This document shows positions 1 through 9,382 of a stretch of 64,000 nucleotides of DNA, piece by piece. The notes under the pieces were generated by a model. It was not told where the DNA came from. It was given only the letters and a program-made list of their open reading frames with translations, and searched no databases. How positions within the stretch are numbered: the stretch's first letter is position 1; each line of letters begins with the position of its first letter. The DNA is from Chitinivibrionales bacterium (lineage in GTDB: Bacteria; Fibrobacterota; Chitinivibrionia; Chitinivibrionales; WJKA01). Made by a program: the position numbers and the translations under genes. The DNA is taken from contig WJLW01000015.1 in assembly GCA_014728295.1 (NCBI GenBank), forward strand, positions 1 to 64,000, read 5' to 3'.

Positions 1-279
1 CGTGCTGGATGCTGATGGTACGGGACTGGACGTGCTCAATGTTTTAAGCGCCTCATCCCGCATAATCTGGCCGGGCTTTGATACAGAAAACCGCTTCCCG
101 TGCCCGCCTGCGAGAATCCCCTGATCTACCAGAATATGAGCGGCTTTGAGCATGGTAAGGTATGCTACGTTAACCTCCCGGGCGCAGGAAGCAATACCCG
201 GCAAATGTGCACCCTGTTTGAGACGCCCGCCCGCTTCTAACAGGTAAGTCAGCGATTTTTCAAGAGATTTTGAGATCAC
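1..279 (-). CDS. GntR-type HTH end of a regulator (partial, runs off left edge)
   Basis: The 93 codons read leftward off the window from a GTG at 279, with GGAAG about 11 bases upstream and an in-frame stop shortly before it. The visible part has a GntR-like winged-helix layout: a helix ending LLEAGGRLKQGAHLPG, then a helix-turn-helix around residues 27-48, then the wing GILAGGHGKRFSV. After it comes a low-complexity Ser/Pro linker, which suggests a second domain beyond the edge. Two relics elsewhere in the window (29956-30629 and 60435-60605) resemble the LacI-like sugar-binding half of GntR/LacI hybrid regulators, so this may be an intact member of the same family. It is divergent from the sialidase-like gene and may control it. 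The DNA-binding fold is fairly secure; the ligand and the second domain are inference. Confidence 0.6.
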   Translation of the reverse strand, partial: MISKSLEKSLTYLLEAGGRLKQGAHLPGIASCAREVNVAYLTMLKAAHILVDQGILAGGHGKRFSVSKPGQIMRDEALKTLSTSSPVPSASST

Positions 280-594
280 AGTGCTTTGCTTCCGCCGTTT
301 GGGTATGCATGATTATGCGAAACCGACTCTATTGACCGGCCTAACGGTTCACTTATTTACACTTAATTGCACAAACCAGACATGCAAAATGGTACATTGT
401 GCGTTATGCTATCAATAGTTTAAAACAGGATAGCATGTTTTCAGCAATAAGGAACCGGCAAAACAAATCACTGCCTTATACGTTCAACCTAATCAATATC
501 ATTCGTGGTTTAGCAGAAAGGGTGTTTCTATGCAACGCAGTATGTCATCCAGTGTTGCAGTCGCAATGCTTTGCTTTTCGAAGGGGGTATGTTT
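280..594. promoter_or_regulatory. Divergent intergenic region, possible operator
   Basis: This 315-base gap separates the leftward regulator from the rightward sialidase-like gene and should hold both promoters. It contains an inverted repeat TTGCA-N11-TGCAA (367-387), which could be an operator for the neighbouring regulator. No convincing paired -35/-10 boxes were seen. Confidence 0.25.
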
Positions 595-1989
595 ATGCGC
601 CGTCTGACTTACTGTATGGGATTCGTGGCCGTATTGGCTTCACTGAGTTTCGGGCAGAGCTGGGTCAAGAAATTCTCGGGTGCGAAAGCAAACGATCTTG
701 GGGACCGAACTGATGCCATTATCGAGCAGGAGTTTTTATCGATCAGGTCTTCTCCCCTCAATTTCGGATATTGTCACCCAGCAATGATCGATGAGACCAG
801 GGATGGAACACTCATAATCATGTTCAACGCTGGTAGAAGTGAAGGCAGCGGAGACGTTTATGTTACCCGCAAACCCAAGGGGGGGCAATGGAGTGACCCG
901 GTCATGGTTTCTGGCGGTGAAAGCATTGATATCGGCATCGTCTATCAGCCGCGCTATCAGAATCAGTCAACTATCATCGTTGGCTACTATACGGCCGGCT
1001 GTTGCACGCAGGGAGGATTCGTTACCTCAACTGATGATGGAGTAACGTGGTCTGATGCCTATACCCGATCGCCCAACTGGGATCATGATGGTTTGTATGG
1101 TCAGCGCATGACGTTCGGGATGAACCCGCCAATCGAGCTGCCCAATGGCGATGTCTGGTTTGCCAGCTCAGATATCAATGATCCCGAAAAGCTGGGCGAT
1201 GCGTGCATTACCAAGCTTCCTGCGGGAAAGTATACAACTACCAGTGAATGGTCGTCACAGAGAATCGAAACTCTCAGCACGCAACATTACATGGGAACCT
1301 GGCTGGTACTGTCACCCGATTACCAGAAACTCATGTACATTGCCAGAACAAATTTTTGTGGCGGCGCATATTTTTCGACAACAAATGATGGTGGTCAAAC
1401 CTGGGACGCTAACTGGACGCAAATTGAAAACGAGGATGTCGAGCCGCAGATCGAATTTAAATGCGGTATAAGCTTTGTCAGCCTCGACCCCACCAATACC
1501 AGCAGCCCGCTCAATGGCTATCACATCGCCACGGGCTCGCGGCATGGGCAGATTCGCCAGGGAATTAATGTCGCGGTTTCTACTGAACCGCTCGACCCGA
1601 ATAAGTGGCATACCGGTATTACACTGAACTTCAGTGATATATGGAATCAAGAGATAAAGATCGAAAATGCCGACCCGTCGATAATTCAGTCACGGGATGG
1701 AAAACGTCTGCATGTTCTCTGGACTGGCCGGCAGCAGGATTCGCTGCGCCATGCGATACTCGATCCCTACAAACTGTGCGGCGTCGATCCGACTGAAATC
1801 AAGGAACCTGCAGGTATTGCTCAAAAGCAAACATTTTCAATGCAAGCACTTGAATCTTCCGATATGTATTCGATTGTCGGTCGCCGTCTTGATATCAACA
1901 GCAGTCCGCTTTCCAGCAAAATAGGCGGCGTAATGATTGCGCGGCATCGTAATGATAAAGGAACGGTTTATCGTAGAATTGTCCGGTAA
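595..1989 (+). CDS. Secreted sialidase-fold (BNR/Asp-box) protein with C-terminal sorting-like module
   Basis: A 464-residue exported protein. The ATG at 595 was chosen because AAGGGGG lies seven bases upstream; in-frame starts at 571 and 589 are too far from or too close to it. A signal peptide (MRRLTYCMGFVAVLASLSFG) is followed by a six-bladed-propeller-like sequence with Asp boxes: STDDGVTWSD near residue 145, TTNDGGQTWD near 262 and a weaker one near 90. This matches the exo-alpha-sialidase/BNR_2 superfamily, which cleaves or binds terminal sugars outside the cell. I could not locate a clear FRIP motif or arginine triad, so sialidase activity itself is unproven. The last 40 residues (IVGRRLDIN...VYRRIVR) resemble the C-terminal beta modules of the other secreted enzymes in this window. 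Confidence 0.75.
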   Translation: MRRLTYCMGFVAVLASLSFGQSWVKKFSGAKANDLGDRTDAIIEQEFLSIRSSPLNFGYCHPAMIDETRDGTLIIMFNAGRSEGSGDVYVTRKPKGGQWSDPVMVSGGESIDIGIVYQPRYQNQSTIIVGYYTAGCCTQGGFVTSTDDGVTWSDAYTRSPNWDHDGLYGQRMTFGMNPPIELPNGDVWFASSDINDPEKLGDACITKLPAGKYTTTSEWSSQRIETLSTQHYMGTWLVLSPDYQKLMYIARTNFCGGAYFSTTNDGGQTWDANWTQIENEDVEPQIEFKCGISFVSLDPTNTSSPLNGYHIATGSRHGQIRQGINVAVSTEPLDPNKWHTGITLNFSDIWNQEIKIENADPSIIQSRDGKRLHVLWTGRQQDSLRHAILDPYKLCGVDPTEIKEPAGIAQKQTFSMQALESSDMYSIVGRRLDINSSPLSSKIGGVMIARHRNDKGTVYRRIVR

Positions 1990-2346
1990 TGTTAACCGGC
2001 TGCCAGGTTGAGATTCTCACACTGCTAAAATTTGCAGTAAAGATACGGACGCCATTAGCTATATGCCTGGCGCCCGATTTTTTTTCGAGCTGAATTTGAA
2101 AAACCGCTGGCCGGAATCGCCGTCTTGTTTGCCTGCAGTTTGGGGTAAGTGTAATGGGCGAGATCGCATGTTGTCTATGAAATTGCACTCTAATTATTTT
2201 CAACACATATCATACATGCGCGACGGCAAAGCTCTTCATATATGTAAGGGATAAAGCAAGCAGGGGAATTGCCTCTGTTCAATCAAGTTTTCGGATATTT
2301 TTTCTGATTATGCTTTTCTGGTTTTAGTTTTGAGCTTTTCGGTAAT

Positions 2347-2379
2347 AATTTTGTGCGCTTTCTACGCGTGCACAAAAAT
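2347..2379. terminator. Probable bidirectional terminator
   Basis: An AT-rich hairpin, ATTTTGTGC...GCACAAAAAT with a short bulge near the loop, lies between the rightward sialidase-like gene and the leftward relic at 2384. T-runs flank it on both strands. The rest of the 1990-2383 gap shows nothing recognisable. Confidence 0.4.
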
Positions 2380-2383
2380 CCTA

Positions 2384-3765
2384 TCATTCCTTCACCAGCC
2401 GCACAACTCTGAATCCTACATACGATCTTTTCTTTCTCATTTCTGAATCAGAAATACCAAACGACACGTATGCTGATCTAAGCTCATTTACGTCGCTATT
2501 ATATGCCCCCCCTCGCCGAATAGGGCGATCAGAGGAGAGGCTGGATGACGGAACTTTACCGCTCATCATCGGATCTGTTTTGGTACTGCTTGAGTAATTG
2601 TAATCACCTAAAATGTTTGAACACATTTCTTCGACATTCCCTGCCATATCGTAGAGACCGAAATTATTTGGCAATTTAGTTTTGATAAACATGTATTGAC
2701 TGCTGTTTGCAGAATACCAGGCATAGTCCCCGGCCGAACCGGATTGCCAGTAGTAATCGAATGTGTGCGGTACGCCGGCTTTGCAGGCATACTCCCATTC
2801 TGTTTCGAGGGGCATTCGATATCCATTAGCGGCTTGGACTAATTGGACATTTTCCAGCGCGTCAAAATATAAGCGGGTCTCACCTATGTCGTAAAGTATC
2901 ATGCTGTACGTATAGGCAGTATCAAGACCTTCTTTTTTGCTTCGGGCGTTACTGTAGAGCACTGCTTCATACCAATTAATATCAGCGTCAGGATCAGGCT
3001 TTCCGTCTCGCCGCTCAACGTCGTGAGCGCCGTCGACGACTGGCCGTATTTTACCCGGTAGAACACATCATCGTCGTCGCTGGACGCAGTCCAGCTGAAC
3101 GTGGGCAGCACCGCAACATCGTTTGCATTGTCGGCGGGAGCACTCAGCTCAAAAGAGCCTGGTTTGGTGTTATAATCGAGCGTAAAGACCAGCGAGTCGC
3201 GGTTCTGGCTGGTTGCGTTGTCGATGGCATGGATGACAACCTTGTGCGTGCCGGCAGTTTGCACATCCACGGTCAGCGAATAGTCATCGCCTGTCTTTGC
3301 CACATCATTCACTTCGGTGCCATCGAGCGTGTAGTACACCCGCTTGATACCGCTGCGCGCATCGGCGATTGCGTATACGATTGTGGCGGTGGAGGTGGTC
3401 AAACGCGTTGTCTGCGCACCGGCCACCGGCCCGCTTTTCCAGGTGAAGCCTGGCGGGACATCATCGGTAAGGGTCGAGTCGTAGGTGATGGTAAAAGTAA
3501 TTGTCGAGTCATTCTGGTAATACGAGCTGTCGACCGCAGTAACCGAGAGCTCGGTGTGTACGTTATGCTCAAGGCCGGTGAATGCGACAGTCCAGACCGA
3601 GTCGCTCGTTTTGGTCGGCGAGAACGTCTCGTTTCCGATGGCACCACTGAGCGAGCGTATGCTGCTTGCATCCCCGGCAACGACCGGCACATTGATACTG
3701 CTCTGACTGATTAATGATGAATGCAGAAGCCAGAGTTTTCTGCCTGCTTCTTCTCCAAAAATCAT
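2384..3765 (-). pseudogene. Fibronectin-like repeats fused out of frame to half of an FGE-sulfatase domain
   Basis: Two overlapping reading frames on the minus strand. The first (3765-2899) encodes Ig/fibronectin-like beta repeats; its last repeat (KPGSFELSAPADNANDVAVL...) breaks off just after SSTALTTLSGETES. The second frame carries the C-terminal two thirds of a formylglycine-generating-enzyme (FGE/SUMF1) domain: INWYEAVLYSNARS, RMPLETEWEYACKAG, NNFGLYDMAGNVEEMCSN, RPIRRGGAYN and terminal VGFRVVR. About 80 residues usually found at the start of FGE domains are missing, and the beta repeats carry no signal peptide at their start. The junction near 2955-3000 is therefore best explained by a deletion that fused two genes out of frame. 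Formally a single frameshifted gene is possible, but the truncated repeat argues against it. Confidence 0.65.
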
Positions 3766-3918
3766 TCAACGCGCAGCACCAAGTTTCGCCCGATACACTG
3801 CGCCATCATCAGTAGAAAATAGTCCCCACGTCCCTTGGAGAAACGTCATGTATATTTAATAAGCAGGCGTCTCCTGTACGTGTGGAATAACGACAACCTT
3901 CATCTTCGCATATTTTCG

Positions 3919-4821
3919 ATGCTGAACAGACTGCTTACAGCCTGCTTTTGCCTGGTGATGTGCTCGAGCGCTTCCGATCAATTCCTGTATGCTTCCGATA
4001 AGATGGATGACGTCACGTCCGACAAATTCGATCTGTTTGCAATAAAAGACAGATTGACAAAAAAGGCTTACCCGCTCGCTTTTGCGGATTCGTTGAAAAA
4101 GGCCTTCGAAGTCGACAATCAGCATCCGCTACGCGAATTTCCGCAAAGTCAATTTGCCGGCGTGACCGAGGATCTGGTGTATGAGGTAACCTGGGGCTTT
4201 ATCAGGGGCGGGTATGGAATCCTGTCGCTCAAGCCCGGACGCCGTGCGAACACACTGGAGCTATCCACCTATGCCATTACCCATCATATGGTCGGGGCAT
4301 TGTATAAAGTGCGCGACTTTGTCAACAGCACCGTCGACGAACGGGGATGGTATCCGAATTTTTTCGAGGAGCATTTACGCGAAGGACGCAAGTATCGCGC
4401 AAATCGCTGGTATGTCTATGATCATGCGCAGGGCAGAGTACATGCGTCCAAAAGCAAACACCGTTCCGATTCGGTACCGGAATTTGTGCACTCGTATGTG
4501 TCGGGATTTTACTACTTTCGAACGCAGCCCTGGGATGTCGGCGATACGGTATATGTCAACGTTTTCGTCGAGGGTAAAACCTATCGCATGTATTATGTCT
4601 GCCACAAACGCGAAACCATCGAACTTGACGGCAAACCCATCCGCTGCCTGCGCGTGCAGCCGTACCTGAAAACCAAAACCATGGTCTTTGCCAAAGGCGA
4701 CAAAGTAACGATCTGGTTCACCGACGACGAGTACCGCATTCCGGTGTCTGTCAGGGCGAAAATCATCTTCGGTTCGATACGGGCGCGCTTGATTTTTGGT
4801 AAACGTGCCGGAATCGAATAG
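3919..4821 (+). CDS. DUF3108 domain protein, exported
   Basis: A 300-residue exported protein. A signal peptide (MLNRLLTACFCLVMCSSAS) begins at the ATG at 3919; the frame is open back to 3835 but the upstream part does not look like a leader. The body from about residue 70 (LVYEVTWGFIRGGYGILSL) to the end matches DUF3108, a family of periplasmic beta-barrel-like proteins of unknown function. Typical features are the repeated beta hairpins, the YYFRTQPWDVGDTVYVNVFVEG segment, split here as YYFRTQPWD and VGDTVYVNVFVEG, and a terminal strand ending IRARLIFGKRAG. It is followed after 124 bases by another small exported protein on the same strand. No function can be assigned. Confidence 0.7.
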   Translation: MLNRLLTACFCLVMCSSASDQFLYASDKMDDVTSDKFDLFAIKDRLTKKAYPLAFADSLKKAFEVDNQHPLREFPQSQFAGVTEDLVYEVTWGFIRGGYGILSLKPGRRANTLELSTYAITHHMVGALYKVRDFVNSTVDERGWYPNFFEEHLREGRKYRANRWYVYDHAQGRVHASKSKHRSDSVPEFVHSYVSGFYYFRTQPWDVGDTVYVNVFVEGKTYRMYYVCHKRETIELDGKPIRCLRVQPYLKTKTMVFAKGDKVTIWFTDDEYRIPVSVRAKIIFGSIRARLIFGKRAGIE

Positions 4822-4945
4822 CCGGCCCATTTCTCGTGCGGCATTTGCGGCAGGCGTCGACACGACAGAATTGGCACGCTACTTTTCGACCTGCGCAGCG
4901 AATTTGACAATTTACTATTTTGACTGCCGGAAAGTGTTTGCATGC

Positions 4946-5398
4946 ATGCACAGATTCTCGCCGATATATCTTGTGGTGCTGTGTCTGCCGGCGCTCATTT
5001 GGGCTCAGTCGGCCCGCGACAGTATTCACCTGCGCGGAAACTGGTTTGGCGGGATGCAGTACAGCCTGGACGGTGAAAATTACTTCCGCGTGACCCAATT
5101 TTCAGGCAAATCACAAGCCGTATATGATCTGCTCACCAAAAATCGTCACAGCATGACCTTTGCGAGAGAGTCACAAAGCCAGAGTCGCATTTCCGGTATT
5201 CTAACCGCTGTCGGCGCCGTGTCGGGCCTCGCGGCGGCGATTGCCCGGCATGAAAATCCCAAGGCGCCGGCAGTCCTGTTCAGCATACCGGCAATCTCGC
5301 TCCCGCTTGCATTGTTTTTTGATGTGAAAAGCATGCAGAACCTGCGCGCGGCGGCAGGCATTTACAATGCCAATCTCCGCCCCACTCCCCTGCCGTGA
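4946..5398 (+). CDS. Small exported protein of unknown function
   Basis: 150 residues from the ATG at 4946, chosen because it starts a clear signal peptide (MHRFSPIYLVVLCLPALIWAQ). The mature part begins with a predicted beta region (RGNWFGGMQYSLDGENYFRV) and has two Gly/Ala-rich hydrophobic stretches (about residues 90-105 and 112-125) that could be membrane segments. It ends with AAGIYNANLRPTPLP. No family was recognised. It lies 124 bases after the DUF3108 gene in the same direction and converges on the lyase gene, so it probably shares a transcript with the DUF3108 gene. Confidence 0.55.
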   Translation: MHRFSPIYLVVLCLPALIWAQSARDSIHLRGNWFGGMQYSLDGENYFRVTQFSGKSQAVYDLLTKNRHSMTFARESQSQSRISGILTAVGAVSGLAAAIARHENPKAPAVLFSIPAISLPLALFFDVKSMQNLRAAAGIYNANLRPTPLP

Positions 5399-5482
5399 AC
5401 TGCTCTCCAGCATCTCTCGAATACATGCCGCCTTCCAAACACTGCCGATTTCGGACTCTTTTGACAATCCTGCGGCATACCT

Positions 5483-8068
5483 TCAAAACAAGTGCACAAT
5501 TTGACGCACATGGCCGAATTCAGTCCTCATCATGACGACACATGCCCCGTCTCCCCGCAGACAGTGCGTGGGCGTATCAAGCAGCACAACTCTGCCGTTC
5601 CGAACGGCATCAGGCAGCGGCGTTATCGTGCGCAGCAGGCGTCCGTTGAGAGTGTACAGGTCGATACGCTCCGGGATGTAACCCGGTAAGCGCACCTCAA
5701 GCAGCAGCGTGCCTGAGCTTCGAAAAACTCTTGCAGCCGGACCGGCATGCATGCGGTGCGGGATGAGCCGGGTGTGGCTGCTGCCGAAAGTTACGTCGAT
5801 GGAAGCAGGCTCCTGCAAGTCGAGTTCGATCGTCACCATACCGTCATTGTCCGCACGTGCCGAAGACACCGGCCCGCCGTTCACGGCAACAGAATAGGCA
5901 GCGCCCGGTTGAAGCGAACCTGCTTTGAAGCTGGTGAGCGTCCCGGTCTCGTTATGCGACGGTTTGGCATCGATCCTGACGCCGTGCGCAGTGCTGCGCC
6001 AGACGAAATCAACCGGCGTGTTTGAGGTAATTATTTGCGTAGTGTCAAGCGCAAGCGACGTCCCGCGTACAAGCAGCGCCATATCCGCCGTGTTTGACGT
6101 AGTCCGCACCAGTGCTGCGGATCCTTGTGCCGCGACCGTGCCGAAATGCATGTCACTGGTGTCAACCGCAATGCACAGGAGATCTTCGACATCGCCATGT
6201 GTTGCCTTGACGGCGATATTGGCGGAGGTAGTCATTGCCTCCGAGACAATCGACGGACTCTGATTTTTCTGCGGTACGAGCACCGAGGAAAAGCGCGTCT
6301 TTGCCGCCGTGGTTTGTATCGAGAGGCACGGTTTTGCCGTCAATTCGGCAGGCAGAAACACGTCGGTTACCTGCTGGGGGGCCGGTTCCAAAAAGGTAAT
6401 ATCAAGACGCGCGTCGCCGTCTGCTACAAAAAACTGCCCGGCCTGACCTTTACTCCAGACGCCGTCTTTGTGCAGGCGCCAGTCGAATTCATGGTCGGTA
6501 CTATCGGCGCCAACTAGATCATCGATGCAAATGACGTACTCTCCCTCGACAAATGCGATATGGCGCACAAACCGTTCGGCGCCTTCGTACAACCTGCTTG
6601 CATTGCCGGCTGCATAGGCGGTTGCCCGCGACATGACGACATCTTCCATGTAGCCGGTTTCAGCATACGCAAACGGCTGGTACCAGGCCGATCCTTCCCG
6701 GCCCTGGCCCTTGCCGTCGATCTCGAGCGTGTTATGACTGCGAGCCAGCTTTTTTTGTTTGGGATACCCGTCATCTTCGGCCAGCATCGTTCCGTGCGCA
6801 TAGAGCATGAAGTGATTCTGATCGGGATGATCGTGAGCGACATTGACCCAGTCGCCGCCGCGCATCTGCTGCATCTTGTGTCCGCCGGGTGGTCCGCACT
6901 TGAAGACAAAGGCCGTCGCCGAGGAGTCCCACGAGCTGCGAATTGAAAGCATATCCAGATCCGGCCAGTACTTTGACAGCGGCAATGCGGAATAATCCTG
7001 CGCCGGTAAATCGCTATCGTACCAGAGCAGTCCCCAGGCGACATGTTGATAGAACCCCCCGGGGACTTTATCCATCAGCTCCTGCACAACGGCCTGCCCG
7101 ATTCCGTCCTGCATTCTGGTTATCGGATGCAGCCAGGAGGTGATATTGCCCGGCGCCCCACCCCCGCCGTCGCCGATATTAAAAGTATTCTGTCGGCCGG
7201 GCGCCGTCAGATACAGGCGAAAGTAATAGTCGTTTTTAAAGTGATCACTTTGTGCAAAGTAATCCGTTCCCGTTACGTGCCCGATGAGATGTTCGGTGCG
7301 AACGACCCAGTGATTGCCGTAATCCCAGTACCCCGGCCCTTCGTGATTGCTGCCGTCCTCCGGCAACCACGCAACAACCTTTTCGAATACACCCACGGCA
7401 AGATCGGCTTCTTTCTGTACGTCAATCGACGCATCGTCACCATAAATTGCAAAGCAGGCATGCGCAAAGCCATGCATTCTATTGTGTAAATGATTGTTCT
7501 GAAAATCATTCGTCCAGTATTCGCCGGTAAAAAATTCGGGATACATGAAATCAATGATCTGCTTGAGTGCCGATCGCAACGTGCGGCGCTGATCGCCGGT
7601 TAACAAATCGTAAAGGATATCATAAGTCAACGCCATCCCGGAAGCTATGTCCATCGGAACCAAGTCGTCCTTGAGCCAGCTCAAGTTCCCGGCATAATGC
7701 ATCGCCCAGTCAATTGCCGTATGAGCGGCCGCGCTGTCCTGCTCTACCAGGTAAAACATGTTCATCGCAAACTGACCCCAAAGGCCGTAAAGGTAATTCT
7801 TCCAATCGCTTGAGTTCGGTACAGTCACCGAGCCGTTTTTGTAGTGTCCGTAAGCCTGTTTCGCTTTGTCAAGAAACCACGAACGCCCGTTGAGTCCGTT
7901 TTGGCGGATGCCGGGGATGTCGCGTGCGGTAAAGTGCAAACGCGGATGTGCGCCCGTCAATTCGGGGCGAAGTGCAAAGGTTCCTGCAGAAGGCTGCTTG
8001 ACAATTGAGGAATCGGCGAAGCAGATTGCAGCCGCGCAAAGCAGGAAAAGTGATGATGTTCGGTGCAT
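5483..8068 (-). CDS. Secreted heparinase II/III-type polysaccharide lyase
   Basis: 861 residues from the ATG at 8068, which has a strong GGGGAGGAAGC ribosome site. Signal peptide MHRTSSLFLLCAAAICFA. Near residue 40 is HPRLHFTARDIPGIRQ, the usual entry to the alpha/alpha-toroid of alginate/heparin-type lyases. The toroid contains NNHLHNRMHGFAH near residue 193, and the heparinase II/III beta domain contains HDHPDQNHFMLYAHG and DDGYPKQ...HNTLEIDGKGQ near 412-450. Such enzymes cleave uronic-acid polysaccharides by beta-elimination; the substrate cannot be read from sequence. The last about 85 residues (LYTLNGRLLRTITPL...) form the C-terminal module shared with other secreted proteins here. It stands alone and converges on the small exported gene. 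Confidence 0.8.
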   Translation of the reverse strand: MHRTSSLFLLCAAAICFADSSIVKQPSAGTFALRPELTGAHPRLHFTARDIPGIRQNGLNGRSWFLDKAKQAYGHYKNGSVTVPNSSDWKNYLYGLWGQFAMNMFYLVEQDSAAAHTAIDWAMHYAGNLSWLKDDLVPMDIASGMALTYDILYDLLTGDQRRTLRSALKQIIDFMYPEFFTGEYWTNDFQNNHLHNRMHGFAHACFAIYGDDASIDVQKEADLAVGVFEKVVAWLPEDGSNHEGPGYWDYGNHWVVRTEHLIGHVTGTDYFAQSDHFKNDYYFRLYLTAPGRQNTFNIGDGGGGAPGNITSWLHPITRMQDGIGQAVVQELMDKVPGGFYQHVAWGLLWYDSDLPAQDYSALPLSKYWPDLDMLSIRSSWDSSATAFVFKCGPPGGHKMQQMRGGDWVNVAHDHPDQNHFMLYAHGTMLAEDDGYPKQKKLARSHNTLEIDGKGQGREGSAWYQPFAYAETGYMEDVVMSRATAYAAGNASRLYEGAERFVRHIAFVEGEYVICIDDLVGADSTDHEFDWRLHKDGVWSKGQAGQFFVADGDARLDITFLEPAPQQVTDVFLPAELTAKPCLSIQTTAAKTRFSSVLVPQKNQSPSIVSEAMTTSANIAVKATHGDVEDLLCIAVDTSDMHFGTVAAQGSAALVRTTSNTADMALLVRGTSLALDTTQIITSNTPVDFVWRSTAHGVRIDAKPSHNETGTLTSFKAGSLQPGAAYSVAVNGGPVSSARADNDGMVTIELDLQEPASIDVTFGSSHTRLIPHRMHAGPAARVFRSSGTLLLEVRLPGYIPERIDLYTLNGRLLRTITPLPDAVRNGRVVLLDTPTHCLRGDGACVVMMRTEFGHVRQIVHLF

Positions 8069-8180
8069 GCTTCCTCCCCCGCTGAGTAAGAATTGAACGG
8101 AATTCAATCAGGCGACTTTTTCAGAGAATCGATTATTTGCCTAAGCTTTGTGTAAAACGCTCGACATCAAGGCCTGAAAG

Positions 8181-8205
8181 GGGATCCGCCATAAGCACGG
8201 ATCCC
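8181..8205 (-). terminator. Hairpin after rubrerythrin
   Basis: A perfect 8-bp stem, GGGATCCG / CGGATCCC with a 9-base loop, lies 18 bases beyond the rubrerythrin stop. The T-run after it on the minus strand is short (CTTTC), so termination strength is uncertain. Confidence 0.45.
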
Positions 8206-8222
8206 GCAATCGTCGAAATTTA

Positions 8223-8723
8223 CTACGCAACCGGCGCAAACTTATCACCAGCAACATTACATATCGGGCATTTATCGGGAGCGCTTCCCTCGACGGTATT
8301 GCCGCAGACCGGGCATACGTAAAGTGACGTTTCGGGCAGGTCGTTGCCGGCCTTCACGGCTTCAAGCGCTTTGCTGTACATACCGTGATGAATTTCTTCG
8401 ACCGCCAGGGCATTCTTGAACGAAATTTCGGCCGGCTTCACGCCCTCTTCCTGTGCCTGGGTGAGCATTTTCGGATACATATCTTTGAATTCAAATCCTT
8501 CGCCTTCGATTGCGGCTTCGAGATTTTCAGCAGTGGATTTGATGCCGCCCATGGCACGCAGATGTGCATGCGCATGAATTGTCTCCGCTTCGGCCGCGGC
8601 ACGAAACAGTTTGGCAACCTGCGCCATGCCGTCCTGCTCGGCTATTTTGGCAAACGCAAGATATTTACGGTTGGCCTGGCTTTCACCGGCAAATGCATCC
8701 TGCAGATTCTCCATACTGGACAT
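8223..8723 (-). CDS. rbr: Rubrerythrin
   Basis: 166 residues, the normal length. The N-terminal ferritin-like four-helix domain carries the di-iron ligands in GESQANRKY, EAETIHAHAH and AVEEIHHGMY. The C-terminal rubredoxin-like domain has CPVCGNTVEG and CPICN. Rubrerythrins reduce hydrogen peroxide in anaerobes and microaerophiles using rubredoxin or NADH-derived electrons. The start at 8723 has GAGGAGG seven bases upstream. It sits 36 bases behind the Fur-family regulator gene and is probably co-transcribed with it, the usual PerR-rubrerythrin arrangement. Confidence 0.95.
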   Translation of the reverse strand: MSSMENLQDAFAGESQANRKYLAFAKIAEQDGMAQVAKLFRAAAEAETIHAHAHLRAMGGIKSTAENLEAAIEGEGFEFKDMYPKMLTQAQEEGVKPAEISFKNALAVEEIHHGMYSKALEAVKAGNDLPETSLYVCPVCGNTVEGSAPDKCPICNVAGDKFAPVA

Positions 8724-8759
8724 AGTGTCCTCCTCGGGGTTTGTAGGTAAAAATGCAAC

Positions 8760-9173
8760 TTAGAAATTTTTGCGTGATTGTTTGGCGCCGGCCTGATTTC
8801 GACACCGTTCACACAGCCCGTAAAATTCGATACGATGACTGCGTATGCAGAATGTGCTGAATTTTTCAGCCTTCTTGTTGAGCGCGGCATACTGCGGCAT
8901 CATGAAATCCTGCACCACCCCGCACTGTTCACAGACGAGATGATAATGCGGATCGATTTTCGCCTCGTAGCGATCGTAGGTATTGCCCAGCGGCAGCTTC
9001 TTGACAGAGCCCAGCTCCACCAGCACGCGCAAATTCCGATAAACCGTGCCCAGACTCAGGCTCGGCATCTCTTTTTTGAGCTTTTTATATATCCAGTCTG
9101 CCGTTGGGTGTGCATCGGTACTTTTCAGAAGCTGCAGTATCCGCTCGCGCTGCCTGCTTTTTCGATATTGCAT
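8760..9173 (-). CDS. perR: Fur-family regulator, PerR-like
   Basis: 137 residues: N-terminal winged helix (RQRERILQLLKSTDAHPTADWIY...SLGTVYRNLRVL) and C-terminal dimerisation/metal domain with DPHYHLVCEQCG and a second CxxC pair (CERC), as in zinc-structured PerR/Fur proteins. Linkage to rubrerythrin favours a peroxide-sensing PerR role, but the divergent metal-ion ABC operon means Zur- or Mur-like control is also possible. It is the first gene of a two-gene leftward operon, and AT-rich hexamer repeats overlap its own start, suggesting autoregulation. Confidence 0.85.
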   Translation of the reverse strand: MQYRKSRQRERILQLLKSTDAHPTADWIYKKLKKEMPSLSLGTVYRNLRVLVELGSVKKLPLGNTYDRYEAKIDPHYHLVCEQCGVVQDFMMPQYAALNKKAEKFSTFCIRSHRIEFYGLCERCRNQAGAKQSRKNF

Positions 9174-9240
9174 AATTATCAGTAATCGTTATTGTTATTG
9201 CTAATAATATGATACCTGCCCAGGCGTCAAGTCAAGAAGA
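9165..9240 (-). promoter_or_regulatory. Promoter and candidate Fur/PerR operator upstream of perR
   Basis: On the minus strand TTGACG is followed after 15 bases by TATTAT. Downstream of it a run of six-base near-repeats (AATAAC, AATAAC, GATTAC, TGATAATTAT) reaches the start codon. Arrays of such AT-rich hexamers are typical of Fur-family sites, but no perfect 7-1-7 palindrome is present. Confidence 0.35.
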
Positions 9241-9251
9241 GAGTTAGAGCA

Positions 9252-9280
9252 TTGAAGACTGACTTTGCCTGTTTTTAAAT
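9252..9280 (+). promoter_or_regulatory. Candidate promoter of the metal ABC operon
   Basis: TTGAAG (9252-9257), 17-base spacer, TTAAAT (9275-9280), about 100 bases before the first gene of the operon. Box matches are moderate; the position fits. Confidence 0.3.
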
Positions 9281-9382
9281 GTATATTATCCCGATTGTAC
9301 TCATATCAAATTTCTCATTGCAGAGCAGTTCAGCGGTGGGGGGCCTTCTTTAAAATCGCAACTACGTAGCAGAGGTTGACAT

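Noticed and set aside
571-594. Longer N-terminus for the sialidase-like protein from a TTG
   Set aside because: The TTG lies before the ribosome site that serves the ATG at 595, and the signal peptide begins at 595.
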